Notes under the pieces: generated by a model
Seen by the model: only the letters and a program-made list of their open reading frames with translations
Told to the model about the DNA's origin: nothing
The model's database searches: none
Translations under genes and position numbers: made by a program
NCBI RefSeq assembly: GCF_016801985.1
Contig: NZ_JAEVLS010000001.1
Span: 1,612,001-1,676,000 of the forward strand
Reading direction: 5' to 3'
Length of the DNA: 64,000 nt
From: Steroidobacter gossypii
GTDB lineage: Bacteria; Pseudomonadota; Gammaproteobacteria; Steroidobacterales; Steroidobacteraceae
Shown: positions 1 through 8,053 of the stretch, in pieces
Numbering within the stretch: the first letter of the stretch is position 1
How the letters are laid out: each line of letters begins with the position of its first letter

Positions 1-184
1 CCTTGCCCGGAATCTCCAGCACCGGAATGCGACCGTTGGGATTTTTCGCCAGAAACTCCGGAGTGCGCGTGGCGCCGACCTTGATATCGAGCTGGATCAG
101 CTCGTACGGCAGCGCCAGCTGCTTGAGCACCAAGCGCACTTTGTAGCCGTTACCGGAGGGCAGATAGTCATACAGGCGATACAT
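1..184 (-). CDS. Glutathione S-transferase N-terminal part (truncated by window edge)
   Basis: Reading the minus strand from the ATG at 184 gives about 61 residues beginning MYRLYDYLPSGNGYKVRLVL and continuing to the window edge. The pattern (Tyr/Ser-Gly-Asn-x-Tyr-Lys-Val near the start, then Asn-Pro-x-Gly-x-Ile-Pro-Val-Leu) is that of the thioredoxin-like N-terminal domain of glutathione S-transferases, where the NPNGRIPVLE loop binds the glutathione gamma-glutamyl moiety. The substrate cannot be deduced and the C-terminal helical domain lies outside the window. It is transcribed in the same direction as ilvH, 118 bases downstream of it. Confidence 0.8.
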   Translation of the reverse strand, partial: MYRLYDYLPSGNGYKVRLVLKQLALPYELIQLDIKVGATRTPEFLAKNPNGRIPVLEIPGK

Positions 185-302
185 CGTCTCTCCCAAGCAT
201 CATCCGCAGGTCCAGGTTTGCAGGCACACGTTCAAAGAATTGAGCGCGTCCCCGAAACATCCTGCCCGTGATGTTTGCAGAGAACTCCTTGACGCCAGTC
301 GA

Positions 303-809
303 TCAGGCGCGGAGCGTGGTCGCTCCTCGCAGCATCGCCAGTGCACCGCTGCGCACGACTTCAAGAACTTCGCCGAGATTCCCCGCTTCGGCAATGAACC
401 TGTTGATCTGCGCTTCACTATCGGTGAGTTCGACGGTATAGCTTTCCGGGTCATCCGACAAGACTTTTCCACCGGCCTTTTGCACAGCGGAGTTGACTGC
501 GGCCAGTTGCGAGGCCGGCACGCGCAATTTAAGTAACAAAAGCTCGCGCTCGACGTGCTGATCGCGCGTCACGTCGTCGACGTTCACCACGTCGATGAGC
601 TTGAGCGACTGATTGACGATCTGCTGCACGACCGCTTCGGTGCCGGTCGTGACCAGAGTGAGTCGCGACACGGTCGGATCTTCGGTGGGCGCCACGTTCA
701 GCGACTCGATGTTGTAGCCGCGCGTGGAGAACAGACTGGCGACGCGCGTCAGGGCGCCGACTTCGTTCTGTAGCAGGATGGAAACGATGTGGCGCTTGCG
801 GGTGCTCAT
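303..809 (-). CDS. ilvH: Acetolactate synthase small (regulatory) subunit
   Basis: 168-residue protein starting MSTRKRHIVSILLQNEVGAL. It is the ACT-domain regulatory subunit that binds valine and stimulates the catalytic subunit in branched-chain amino acid synthesis. The N-terminal ACT domain (about residues 5-80) has the RHIVSILLQNEVGALTRV strand-loop-helix and the GYNIESLNV segment; a C-terminal ferredoxin-like domain follows. A longer frame extends to 887, but the ATG at 809 has an AAGGA Shine-Dalgarno and matches the usual family start. The catalytic partner ilvI lies on the opposite strand, so the two are divergent and not in one operon. Confidence 0.95.
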   Translation of the reverse strand: MSTRKRHIVSILLQNEVGALTRVASLFSTRGYNIESLNVAPTEDPTVSRLTLVTTGTEAVVQQIVNQSLKLIDVVNVDDVTRDQHVERELLLLKLRVPASQLAAVNSAVQKAGGKVLSDDPESYTVELTDSEAQINRFIAEAGNLGEVLEVVRSGALAMLRGATTLRA

Positions 810-1082
810 CGCGGATCCTTTGGCGGTCGCAGGAGTGGTCCAGGCCTCGGGTCGAGGCGTCACTATAGATGTCATCGGTCGCGCCACTGTTGGCAGGCGA
901 AAGGGTCGGAGAGCATAGGGGAGGCGGTGGCGGGTTGCCTAGCTCATCTGCGTTGCGGTGGCGTGTGTCGTTTGGAAAGAGGCTCGCGGGCCCGGGGGGC
1001 GCACGCCGCCTCCGTCGGCGGCAACCGTTCGAACACCTCTGTTCCGAAAGTCCGCCGCAGGCAAAAATCAAAATTATCTTCT

Positions 1083-1114
1083 CCCTCCCGTGCACGGGGC
1101 CATGCACCGGAGGG
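1083..1114. repeat. Imperfect inverted repeat in ilvI leader
   Basis: CCCTCCCGTGCA (1083-1094) pairs with TGCACCGGAGGG (1103-1114) with one C-C mismatch and an 8-base loop. It may be an RNA hairpin in the ilvI leader or an operator; nothing in the sequence decides between these. Confidence 0.5.
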
Positions 1115-1260
1115 GGCAGGGATGGGTCTTCTGGCCGCGAGGGGAGCCACACGTCAAATACCGGGGGCGAAAAGCGGGAAAGAGGGGGTGGGGTGCCAAA
1201 TGGACGCTGAGGCTCAGCTTGCTGTAGGCTCCCCCGGTCGCATAAACCCGGTCGCCACAC

Positions 1261-1281
1261 GCGCCCCGGGCGCATTTTTTT
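1261..1281 (+). terminator. Intrinsic-terminator-like hairpin just upstream of ilvI (possible attenuator)
   Basis: GCGCC-CCG-GGCGC (1261-1273) forms a 5-bp all-GC stem, followed by A and seven T residues (1275-1281). It points toward ilvI and ends 13 bases before its GTG. No plus-strand gene ends upstream, so it cannot be serving as an ordinary gene-end terminator. The stem is short, so its strength is uncertain. Confidence 0.5.
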
Positions 1282-1294
1282 CCGGAAAACAGAC

Positions 1295-3145
1295 GTGAAA
1301 CATAGTCCTGCCGCGCTCTCCGCCGCCAGCCACCCGCTTGCCGGCAAGCAGATGTCAGGCGCCGAGATCATCGTTCAGGTGCTCGCCGACGAGGGCGTGG
1401 AGACGGTATTTGGGTACAGCGGCGGCGCGATCCTGCCGACATACGACGCGATCTTCGTCCACAACCGCGACGGCGTGAAAGAGGGCCGCCAGCCCATGCC
1501 GCTGGTGGTGCCGGCGAACGAGCAGGGCGCCGGCTTCATGGCGGCAGGGTACGCCAGAGCCACGGGCAAGGTCGGTGTGTGCGTCGTGACTTCCGGTCCG
1601 GGTGCGACCAACACGGTCACCCCGGTACGGGACTGTATGGCGGATTCCATCCCCATTGTGGTCATCTGCGGCCAGGTGCCGACGGGCGCCATCGGCAGCG
1701 ATGCGTTCCAGGAAGCCCCGGTGGCCAGCATCATGGGCTCGGTGGCGAAGCACATCTTCCTGGTGACTGACGCTGCAAAGCTGGAAGCCACGGTGCGAAC
1801 CGCGTTCGAGATCGCCCGCACCGGTCGGCCCGGGCCAGTGGTCATCGACATTCCCAAGGACGTGCAGAACTGGCGCGGCGCCTTCCAAGGCACAGGCCGG
1901 TTGCCAGTGCCGGGTTATCGGCATCGCATGAACCGGCTCCTGCGCAGCACGTTGTCCGAGACGCAGTGCGCCGAATTCTTCAGCATGCTTGGCGAAGCCA
2001 AACGGCCACTCATCTATGCGGGCGGTGGCGTGATTCAATCCGGCGCAGCGCCGGCGCTGCGCGAGCTGGCCATCGAATTCAACATCCCAGTCGTCACCAC
2101 GTTGATGGGTCTCGGCGCATTCGATACCACTCATCATCTGTCGATGCGCATGCTCGGGATGCACGGCGCGGCCTTCGCCAACTATGCCGTCGACGATTGC
2201 GATTTCCTGATCACGCTCGGTGCGCGATTCGACGATCGCGTCGCCGGCAATCCGCCGAAGTTCGCGCCGAACGCCAAGCGCATCGCGCAGATCGACATCG
2301 ACGCGTCCGAAGTCAACAAGGTGAAGCCGGTGCAGTGGCACCACGTCGGCATGCTGCCCGAAGCGCTACGTACGTTGCTCACGTATGGCCGTCGCGCCAG
2401 TTTCAAGCGCGACTGGACCTCATGGGTCGAGCATTGCGCGCAGCTCCGTCGCGATCATGCGATGAACTACGATCGCGACAGCACGCTGATTCAGCCGTAT
2501 CACGTCATCGAAGAGATCAACCGGCTGACCAAGGGCGAAGCCATCATCAGCACCGGTGTGGGCCAGCATCAGATGTGGTCCGCTCAATACTTCGACTTCC
2601 GTAACCCGCGCCTGTGGCTCACCTCGGGCAGCATGGGCACCATGGGTTTCGGTCTGCCGGCGGCGATCGGCGCGCAGCTCGCCAATCCAGACAAGCTGGT
2701 CATCGACGTCGACGGCGACGCCAGCATTCGCATGAACCTGGGCGAGCTGGAGACGGTCACGACCTATGACCTGCCGGTGAAGATCGTAGTGTTGAACAAC
2801 TGCGGTGACGGCATGGTCAAGCAGTGGCAGAAGCTGTTCTTCAAGGGCCGCCTGTCGGCCAGCGACAAGTCGCTGCACAAGAAGGATTTCATCAAGGCCG
2901 CGCAGGCGGATGGCTTCCAATACGCGGTGCGCCTGGATCGCAAACAAGATGTGGAGCGCGTGGTCCGCGAGTTCATCGAGTTCAAGGGCCCGGCGTTCCT
3001 CGAAGTCATGATCGATCCGGACGCGGGCGTGTATCCGATGGTCGGCCCCGGCCAGGCCTACGATGAAATGATCACCGGCCAGCACATCAACTCTCGCAAT
3101 ACGCCGACGCAGATCCGCCCGCCGGACGCTTCGGAAATGTTCTAG
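1295..3145 (+). CDS. ilvI: Acetolactate synthase large (catalytic) subunit
   Basis: 616-residue thiamine-diphosphate enzyme that condenses pyruvate with pyruvate or 2-ketobutyrate in valine/leucine/isoleucine synthesis. The N-terminal Pyr domain has FGYSGGAILPTYDA and the catalytic-Glu segment VPANEQGAGFMAAGYAR. The central FAD/Rossmann domain has GARFDDRVAGN. The C-terminal PP domain has the GDA...N thiamine-binding motif (DVDGDASIRMNLGE). The GTG at 1295 has a weak GGAAAAC upstream; the ATG at 1352 (MSGAEIIVQV) matches the core family start and is an alternative. Its regulatory subunit ilvH is divergent, and ilvA lies at 17 kb. Confidence 0.95.
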   Translation: MKHSPAALSAASHPLAGKQMSGAEIIVQVLADEGVETVFGYSGGAILPTYDAIFVHNRDGVKEGRQPMPLVVPANEQGAGFMAAGYARATGKVGVCVVTSGPGATNTVTPVRDCMADSIPIVVICGQVPTGAIGSDAFQEAPVASIMGSVAKHIFLVTDAAKLEATVRTAFEIARTGRPGPVVIDIPKDVQNWRGAFQGTGRLPVPGYRHRMNRLLRSTLSETQCAEFFSMLGEAKRPLIYAGGGVIQSGAAPALRELAIEFNIPVVTTLMGLGAFDTTHHLSMRMLGMHGAAFANYAVDDCDFLITLGARFDDRVAGNPPKFAPNAKRIAQIDIDASEVNKVKPVQWHHVGMLPEALRTLLTYGRRASFKRDWTSWVEHCAQLRRDHAMNYDRDSTLIQPYHVIEEINRLTKGEAIISTGVGQHQMWSAQYFDFRNPRLWLTSGSMGTMGFGLPAAIGAQLANPDKLVIDVDGDASIRMNLGELETVTTYDLPVKIVVLNNCGDGMVKQWQKLFFKGRLSASDKSLHKKDFIKAAQADGFQYAVRLDRKQDVERVVREFIEFKGPAFLEVMIDPDAGVYPMVGPGQAYDEMITGQHINSRNTPTQIRPPDASEMF

Positions 3146-3157
3146 GCCGATTTCGGA

Positions 3158-3177
3158 GCCGCCACGGACGTGGCGGC
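3158..3177. terminator. Hairpin between convergent ilvI and the TetR gene
   Basis: Perfect 8-bp inverted repeat GCCGCCAC/GTGGCGGC with a 4-base loop, 12 bases after the ilvI stop and 22 bases before the convergent TetR stop. No T-tract follows on either side, so it is a terminator-like hairpin rather than a classic intrinsic terminator. Confidence 0.45.
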
Positions 3178-3198
3178 CACCGCATTCATTCGCTAGCG

Positions 3199-4470
3199 TT
3201 ATTTCGCGAACAATCCCATCAGCATGGGCTTGGCGTACAGCTCATGGGTTTGCTCGCCGGTGGCGCCTGGCACCCACCAGCGATATTCCGCGGACGCATT
3301 CAAAGTCGCAGAAAACACTTGCGCGCCAATCATCGGGTCGATCGCGCGTATCGACCCGGCGGTGATGCCGTCGGCGATCACGCCGGCGAAGCGATTCGAA
3401 ACCCGAGCGTAAGCGTCGATCATTTCCTGGCGCATGGACAGCGGCAACGCTACCAACGCTGAAGTGCGCAACAGCGGGCCGCGCTCCGACATCTGATAGA
3501 CGATCAACGCCGCCGCGAGCGTCATCAACTGTTCCCATTGATCGTCGCTCTGCGCAAGCACGGTACGCTGAATGCGGCGCATGGTGTCGAAGCTGCGCTG
3601 GAAGCAGGCGACCACCAGGTCGTCTTTGGCGTCGTGGTGGTAGTAGAACGAGCCCTTGGTGACGTTGAGTCGTTCGGAAATCTTTTCGACCGAAGCGCCG
3701 CGATAGCCGCGCTCGTTGATCAATCGCGTAGCCGCGATCAGGAACGTTTCCTGCGCGGCGGAGCCGGATGCGGCGGGCAGCATGTCATCGAGCGACACCT
3801 GCACATTGCGCCAGGTACGGCCCCGGCCGGCGAAGCCATTCAACAGGATGTCGCATATACGCCGGTGCACGCGCTCGAAGTCGTCGACGTCATAACGTCG
3901 TAACCAGATCACCGCCCAGAACACTTGCTCGCTCAGGATGTGAGCGCGCGCGGCACGTTGAGTTGCGGTCATCCACGAGCACTCGGGCGTTTCGAACAGC
4001 GCGCAGAGTTTTGCGAAGAAGCGCCGGTACGCATCGCCGACCACGGTGCGCTGTGGCTTTTGTAGCGTGCGCATGTCGCCGAACAGTGCGACGGGCGGCT
4101 CCTCGCCAGCGACGATGCGATGGCGCAGTTGCAGCCACAGTTGCAGCAGTCGTTGCACGCGCTCACGTGCCTCGGATTCCTGCGCCGCCATGTCGACCAG
4201 CGCCTCGGTGCGGCCAATGGCGTCGAGGAAGCAGGCCACCGCCAGATCTTCTTTTTTCCGGAAGTAATACGTGATGCTGGTGGTGAGCAGGCCGACGCGA
4301 CTCGCCACGTCGGCGAGCGTCATGCCTTTGACCCCGTCGCGATTCATGATCTCGCTGGCGGCCGCGATGATGGTCTGTTGTTTGCGCGCGTATTTGCTGC
4401 CGGCCCGTGCCGACTTGCGGGGCCGCCCGGAGGAGGGCGGCGCTGTAACTTCTTTGTCCGAAGCAGACAT
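3199..4470 (-). CDS. Tandem (two-domain) TetR-family transcriptional regulator
   Basis: 423 residues, about twice the usual TetR length. Two complete TetR units are visible: a first helix-turn-helix around residues 33-75 (TLADVASRVGLLTTSITYYF) with its ligand domain, and a second around 245-285 (SVEKISERLNVTKGSFYYH) with another ligand domain. The N-terminus is basic and disordered (Pro/Ser/Lys/Arg). It is the last gene of the minus-strand run fadJ-like, thiolase, tetR, with 64 bases after the thiolase stop. It probably represses or senses acyl-CoA metabolism in that operon; this is inferred from position. One polypeptide could bind a palindrome using two non-identical DNA-binding units. Confidence 0.85.
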   Translation of the reverse strand: MSASDKEVTAPPSSGRPRKSARAGSKYARKQQTIIAAASEIMNRDGVKGMTLADVASRVGLLTTSITYYFRKKEDLAVACFLDAIGRTEALVDMAAQESEARERVQRLLQLWLQLRHRIVAGEEPPVALFGDMRTLQKPQRTVVGDAYRRFFAKLCALFETPECSWMTATQRAARAHILSEQVFWAVIWLRRYDVDDFERVHRRICDILLNGFAGRGRTWRNVQVSLDDMLPAASGSAAQETFLIAATRLINERGYRGASVEKISERLNVTKGSFYYHHDAKDDLVVACFQRSFDTMRRIQRTVLAQSDDQWEQLMTLAAALIVYQMSERGPLLRTSALVALPLSMRQEMIDAYARVSNRFAGVIADGITAGSIRAIDPMIGAQVFSATLNASAEYRWWVPGATGEQTHELYAKPMLMGLFAK

Positions 4471-4534
4471 CCGCGGTGATCTCCGGGCGGGACCTTCGTC
4501 CCGCCCTTGACGGCCGCCAGTCTACAAGATCGTG

Positions 4535-5737
4535 TTAGAAGATCTCGAACAAGCCCGCTGCGCCCATGCCGCCGCCCACGCACATGGTCACGATGCCGTA
4601 CTTGGCGCCGCGGCGCTTGCCTTCGATCAGCAGATGGCCCGTCATGCGTGCGCCCGACATGCCATACGGATGGCCGATGGAAATCGCGCCGCCGGACACA
4701 TTGAGCTTGTCGTTGGGAATGCCGAGCTTGTCGCGGATGTACAGCACCTGGCTCGCGAACGCTTCGTTCAACTCCCAGATGCCGATGTCGTCCATTTTCA
4801 AGCCATGCTGCTTCAGCAGCTTCGGCACCGCGAACACCGGGCCGATGCCCATTTCGTCCGGATCGCATGCCGCGACCATCATGCCGCGGTAAGCGCCCAG
4901 CGGTTTCAGGCCGCGCTTCTCGGCCTCTTTCGCTTCCATCAACACCAGCGCCGCCGCGCCATCGGAGAGCTGCGAAGCATTGCCGGCGGTGATGAACTTG
5001 CCTTCCTTGATGCGCTGTCCGTCCTTGAACACGGGCTGCAAGCCCTGCAGGTCCGGCAGCGTGGTCTTGGGGCGATTGCCTTCGTCGAGCTTCAGAGTCA
5101 CAGGCTTTTCGGAGGTGGCGCCGGTTTCTTTGTCCGTCACGATCATCACTGAAGCCAGCGGTGCGATCTCAGCGTCATAGCGGCCTTCGGATTGCGCCAC
5201 GGCCGTGCGCTGCTGAGACTGCAATGCATACTGATCCTGCGCTTCGCGGCTCACGCCGTAGCGTTCGGCAACGATTTCCGCAGTCTCGATCATCGTCATG
5301 TAGATCTGCGGAATGTTCTTCACCAGCCATGGATCGGCGGCGCGGAATCTGTTCATTTTGTCGTTCTGGACCAGCGAGATCGATTCGACCCCGCCGCCGA
5401 TGGCGATCTGCATGCCGTCGTGAACGATCTGTTTCGCGGCCGTGGCAATTGCCATCAGGCCCGAGGAGCACTGACGGTCCATGGACATGCCGGACACGGT
5501 GACGGGCAGGCCGGCGCGCAGCAGCGCCTGACGAGCGACGTTGCCGCCGGTCGAGCCTTGCTGGAGCGCGCAGCCGAGAATCACATCCTCGACTTCCGCG
5601 CCATCGATGCCGGCGCGCTTCACCGCTTCCGCGATGGCGTGACCGGCCAGCTCCTGACCCTGAGTGTTGTTGAACGCGCCGCGATAGGCTTTGCCGATCG
5701 GCGTGCGTGCGGTGGAAACAATGACTGCTTCACGCAT
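4535..5737 (-). CDS. fadA: Acetyl-CoA C-acyltransferase (thiolase)
   Basis: 400-residue thiolase, a normal family length. It has the nucleophilic Cys in [12 protein letters not shown] (near residue 90), the conserved NEAFAS segment, the active-site His in [16 protein letters not shown] and the second Cys in [13 protein letters not shown]. It catalyses the last step of beta-oxidation, cleaving 3-ketoacyl-CoA with CoA, or the reverse condensation. The ATG at 5737 has an AAGGAA ribosome-binding site. It follows the hydratase/dehydrogenase gene with a 39-base gap, as in fadBA/fadJI operons. The gene symbol is by similarity of role; chain-length specificity cannot be read. Confidence 0.9.
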   Translation of the reverse strand: MREAVIVSTARTPIGKAYRGAFNNTQGQELAGHAIAEAVKRAGIDGAEVEDVILGCALQQGSTGGNVARQALLRAGLPVTVSGMSMDRQCSSGLMAIATAAKQIVHDGMQIAIGGGVESISLVQNDKMNRFRAADPWLVKNIPQIYMTMIETAEIVAERYGVSREAQDQYALQSQQRTAVAQSEGRYDAEIAPLASVMIVTDKETGATSEKPVTLKLDEGNRPKTTLPDLQGLQPVFKDGQRIKEGKFITAGNASQLSDGAAALVLMEAKEAEKRGLKPLGAYRGMMVAACDPDEMGIGPVFAVPKLLKQHGLKMDDIGIWELNEAFASQVLYIRDKLGIPNDKLNVSGGAISIGHPYGMSGARMTGHLLIEGKRRGAKYGIVTMCVGGGMGAAGLFEIF

Positions 5738-5776
5738 GAGTGGATTCCTTGGTTGGTCTATCGGTACGCCGAGCGT

Positions 5777-7858
5777 TCACTTCAGATCCTGAAACTTCCT
5801 GCCTTCGGCGGCGAGCTTCTCGAGCAACGGCGAGATGCTGAAGCCCGCGCCGAGCTTGGGCGCATGTTCCTTCAACTTGGCAACCACGGTGGCGAGCCCG
5901 ACGGTGTCGGCATAGAACATCGGGCCGCCGCGATAGGCCGGCCAGCCGTAGCCGTTGATCCAGACGATATCGATGTCGGACGGACGGATCGCAATCTTCT
6001 CTTCGAGAATCCTGGCGCCTTCGTTGATCATGGGATAGATGCAGCGCTCGATGATTTCCTGCTCGGAAATCTGGCGCGGCGTCGCGCCGGCTTTGGCCAT
6101 GAAGTCCTTGATGATCTTCTCGGTGACGGGTGAGGGCTTGGCGTTGCGCTGCTCGTCGTAGTCGTAGAAGCCCGCGCCGGTCTTCTGGCCGCGGCGATCC
6201 ATTTCGCACAGCACCTCGCGCACCGTCGAGCTCTTGGATGTTTCTTTGCTCCAGCCGATGTCCAGGCCCGCCAGATCGCCCATCGCAAACGGTCCCATGG
6301 GCATGCCGAAGTCATACAACGGCTTGTCGACATCCCACGGCATCGCGCCTTCCATCAGCATGGCCTGGGCCTGCGCCTGACGCGCGGCCAGCATGCGATT
6401 GCCGACGAAACCGTGGCACACGCCGACCAGCACCGCGACCTTGCCGATCTTCTTGGCCAGTTGCATGGAAGTGGCGATAACTGGCTTAGAAGTCTTCGCG
6501 CCGCGCACCACTTCCAGCAGACGCATCACGTTGGCCGGTGAGAAGAAGTGCAGGCCGATGACCCACTCGGGGCGCGAGGTGGCGCTGGCGATCTCGTTGA
6601 TGTCCAGATACGAAGTGTTGGAAGCGAGGATGGCGCCTTGCTTGGCGATCCTGTCGAGCTTGCCGAACACGTCTTTTTTCACGTCCATGTTCTCGAACAC
6701 GGCTTCGATGATCAGGTCGCAATCGGCCAGCTTTTCCAGCTCCAGCGTGCCGGTCAGCAGGCCCATGCGCTTTTCGACATCTTCGGCCTTGAGCTTGCCG
6801 CGCTTGGCGGTAGTCTCGTAATTCTTGCGAATCACGCCGAGGCCGCGTTCCAGCGCTTCCTGCTTGGTTTCGACGATGGTCACGGGAATGCCGACGTTCG
6901 CGAAGTTCATCGCGATGCCGCCACCCATGGTGCCCGCGCCGATGACGCCGACTTTGGCGATCGGCAGGGTCGGCGTGTCGGACGGCACATCGGGGATCTT
7001 CCACACTTCGCGTTCGGCGAAGAACACATAGCGCTGCGCGGCGGACTGCACGCCGCCCATCAGTTCCTGGAACAACTTGCGCTCGACGGCCAGGCCTTCA
7101 TCGAACGGCAGATTCACCGCAGCCTCGATACAGCGAATGTTGTATTCGGGGGCGAGAAAGCCGCGGAACTTGCGAGCGTTGGCCTTGCGGAAATCGGCGA
7201 AGATTTCCGGCTGGCCGCGCGCCGCTTCGACCTTGTCATTCAGATCGCGCACTTTCTTGAGCGGGCGATTCTCGGCGACGACTTTCTTGGCGAAGGCAAT
7301 CGCGCCCGCGCGCAGGCCGCCTTCCGCCACGAGTTCGTCGATGAGACCCGCGGCATGCGCGGTCTTGGCGTCGATGTGAGCACCGGAAGTGACCATCTCC
7401 AGCGCTTTCTGCGGGCCGACGATGCGAGGCAGGCGTTGCGTGCCACCGGCGCCCGGCAGCAAGCCGAGATGAACTTCCGGCAGACCGCATTTGGCGGAAG
7501 GAACAGCGACGCGATAGTGACAACCCAGCGCGACTTCCAGGCCGCCGCCGAGGGCAGTGCCATGGATGGCGGCGGTCACCGGCTTGCTGGTGTTCTCGAT
7601 GACCTCGATCACCTCGGGCAGCCACGGCGATTTCGGCGGCTTGCCGAACTCGGTGATATCCGCGCCGGCCATGAAGGTCCGACCGTCACAAATTAAAACC
7701 AGTCCTTTGATCGCAGCGTCCGCGCTGGCCTGCTGCACGCCCTGGACGATGCCTTCGCGGACCGCATGCGACAGCGCATTCACGGGCGGATAGTTGATTG
7801 TGATGATCGCGATCCCGTCTTCCACGGACAGGTCGGTCACAGCGTTGATTGCCCCCAT
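5777..7858 (-). CDS. fadJ: Bifunctional enoyl-CoA hydratase / 3-hydroxyacyl-CoA dehydrogenase
   Basis: 693 residues. The N-terminal crotonase domain (about 1-190) carries the oxyanion-hole segments [13 protein letters not shown] and [15 protein letters not shown] plus the catalytic Glu region [15 protein letters not shown]. The NAD-binding dehydrogenase domain starts near 300 with the Rossmann motif [10 protein letters not shown], contains the catalytic [11 protein letters not shown], and ends with two C-terminal 3HCDH domains. It hydrates trans-2-enoyl-CoA and oxidises the 3-hydroxyacyl-CoA. The start ATG at 7858 has AGGAGA upstream. It is first of the operon with the thiolase and tandem TetR. 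Choice of fadJ over fadB is tentative. Confidence 0.9.
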   Translation of the reverse strand: MGAINAVTDLSVEDGIAIITINYPPVNALSHAVREGIVQGVQQASADAAIKGLVLICDGRTFMAGADITEFGKPPKSPWLPEVIEVIENTSKPVTAAIHGTALGGGLEVALGCHYRVAVPSAKCGLPEVHLGLLPGAGGTQRLPRIVGPQKALEMVTSGAHIDAKTAHAAGLIDELVAEGGLRAGAIAFAKKVVAENRPLKKVRDLNDKVEAARGQPEIFADFRKANARKFRGFLAPEYNIRCIEAAVNLPFDEGLAVERKLFQELMGGVQSAAQRYVFFAEREVWKIPDVPSDTPTLPIAKVGVIGAGTMGGGIAMNFANVGIPVTIVETKQEALERGLGVIRKNYETTAKRGKLKAEDVEKRMGLLTGTLELEKLADCDLIIEAVFENMDVKKDVFGKLDRIAKQGAILASNTSYLDINEIASATSRPEWVIGLHFFSPANVMRLLEVVRGAKTSKPVIATSMQLAKKIGKVAVLVGVCHGFVGNRMLAARQAQAQAMLMEGAMPWDVDKPLYDFGMPMGPFAMGDLAGLDIGWSKETSKSSTVREVLCEMDRRGQKTGAGFYDYDEQRNAKPSPVTEKIIKDFMAKAGATPRQISEQEIIERCIYPMINEGARILEEKIAIRPSDIDIVWINGYGWPAYRGGPMFYADTVGLATVVAKLKEHAPKLGAGFSISPLLEKLAAEGRKFQDLK

Positions 7859-8016
7859 CGGTGCGTCTCCTGTGGCTTGAATGATCGGACCGCGAGGCGG
7901 AATAAAGCGCTCGGCGGGGTTGTTCCGCCGAATCGGCTCAACGTCGCGGGGCGGGCATTATGGCGCACTTTGAGGGCTTTTACCGCAGTGCAAAGAATTC
8001 CGCACCGCGGGTTCTC

Positions 8017-8028
8017 TACCGACCGGTA
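8017..8028. promoter_or_regulatory. Candidate TetR-type operator upstream of the beta-oxidation operon
   Basis: TACCGACCGGTA is a near-perfect palindrome of the kind many TetR/AcrR regulators bind. It lies in the 195-base gap upstream of the fadJ-like gene, about 160 bases before its start, and 26 bases past the end of the upstream TPR gene. The tandem TetR at the operon end is the obvious candidate ligand. This is inference from pattern and position only. Confidence 0.3.
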
Positions 8029-8053
8029 ATCAACGACTTAGCTGCGGCGATCA

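Larger units (their letters stand above)
810..1294. promoter_or_regulatory. Divergent ilvH/ilvI control region (485 bases)
   Basis: This gap separates the divergent ilvH and ilvI starts and must hold both promoters. It has a locally AT-rich patch around 1060-1080, an imperfect 12-bp inverted repeat at 1083-1114 (one mismatch, 8-base loop), a direct repeat CCCGGTCGC at 1233-1241 and 1247-1255, a CCGGGGG/CCCCCGG pairable couple at 1161-1167 and 1231-1237, and a terminator-like hairpin at 1261-1281. I could not assign -35/-10 boxes with confidence. A 58-codon frame (1122-1298) ends in a stop overlapping the ilvI GTG, but it is not rich in Ile/Val/Leu and I do not call it a gene. Confidence 0.5.

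Noticed and set aside
1122-1298. 58-codon leader peptide overlapping the ilvI start
   Set aside because: It lacks clusters of Ile/Val/Leu codons and a clear ribosome-binding site; it runs through the terminator-like hairpin and its overlap with the GTG may be chance.
1355-2344. 329-codon minus-strand frame inside ilvI
   Set aside because: Antisense to a conserved enzyme, no domain or ribosome-binding site; treated as a shadow.
6548-7696. 382-codon plus-strand frame inside the hydratase/dehydrogenase gene
   Set aside because: Complementary to conserved coding sequence, with no motif of its own.
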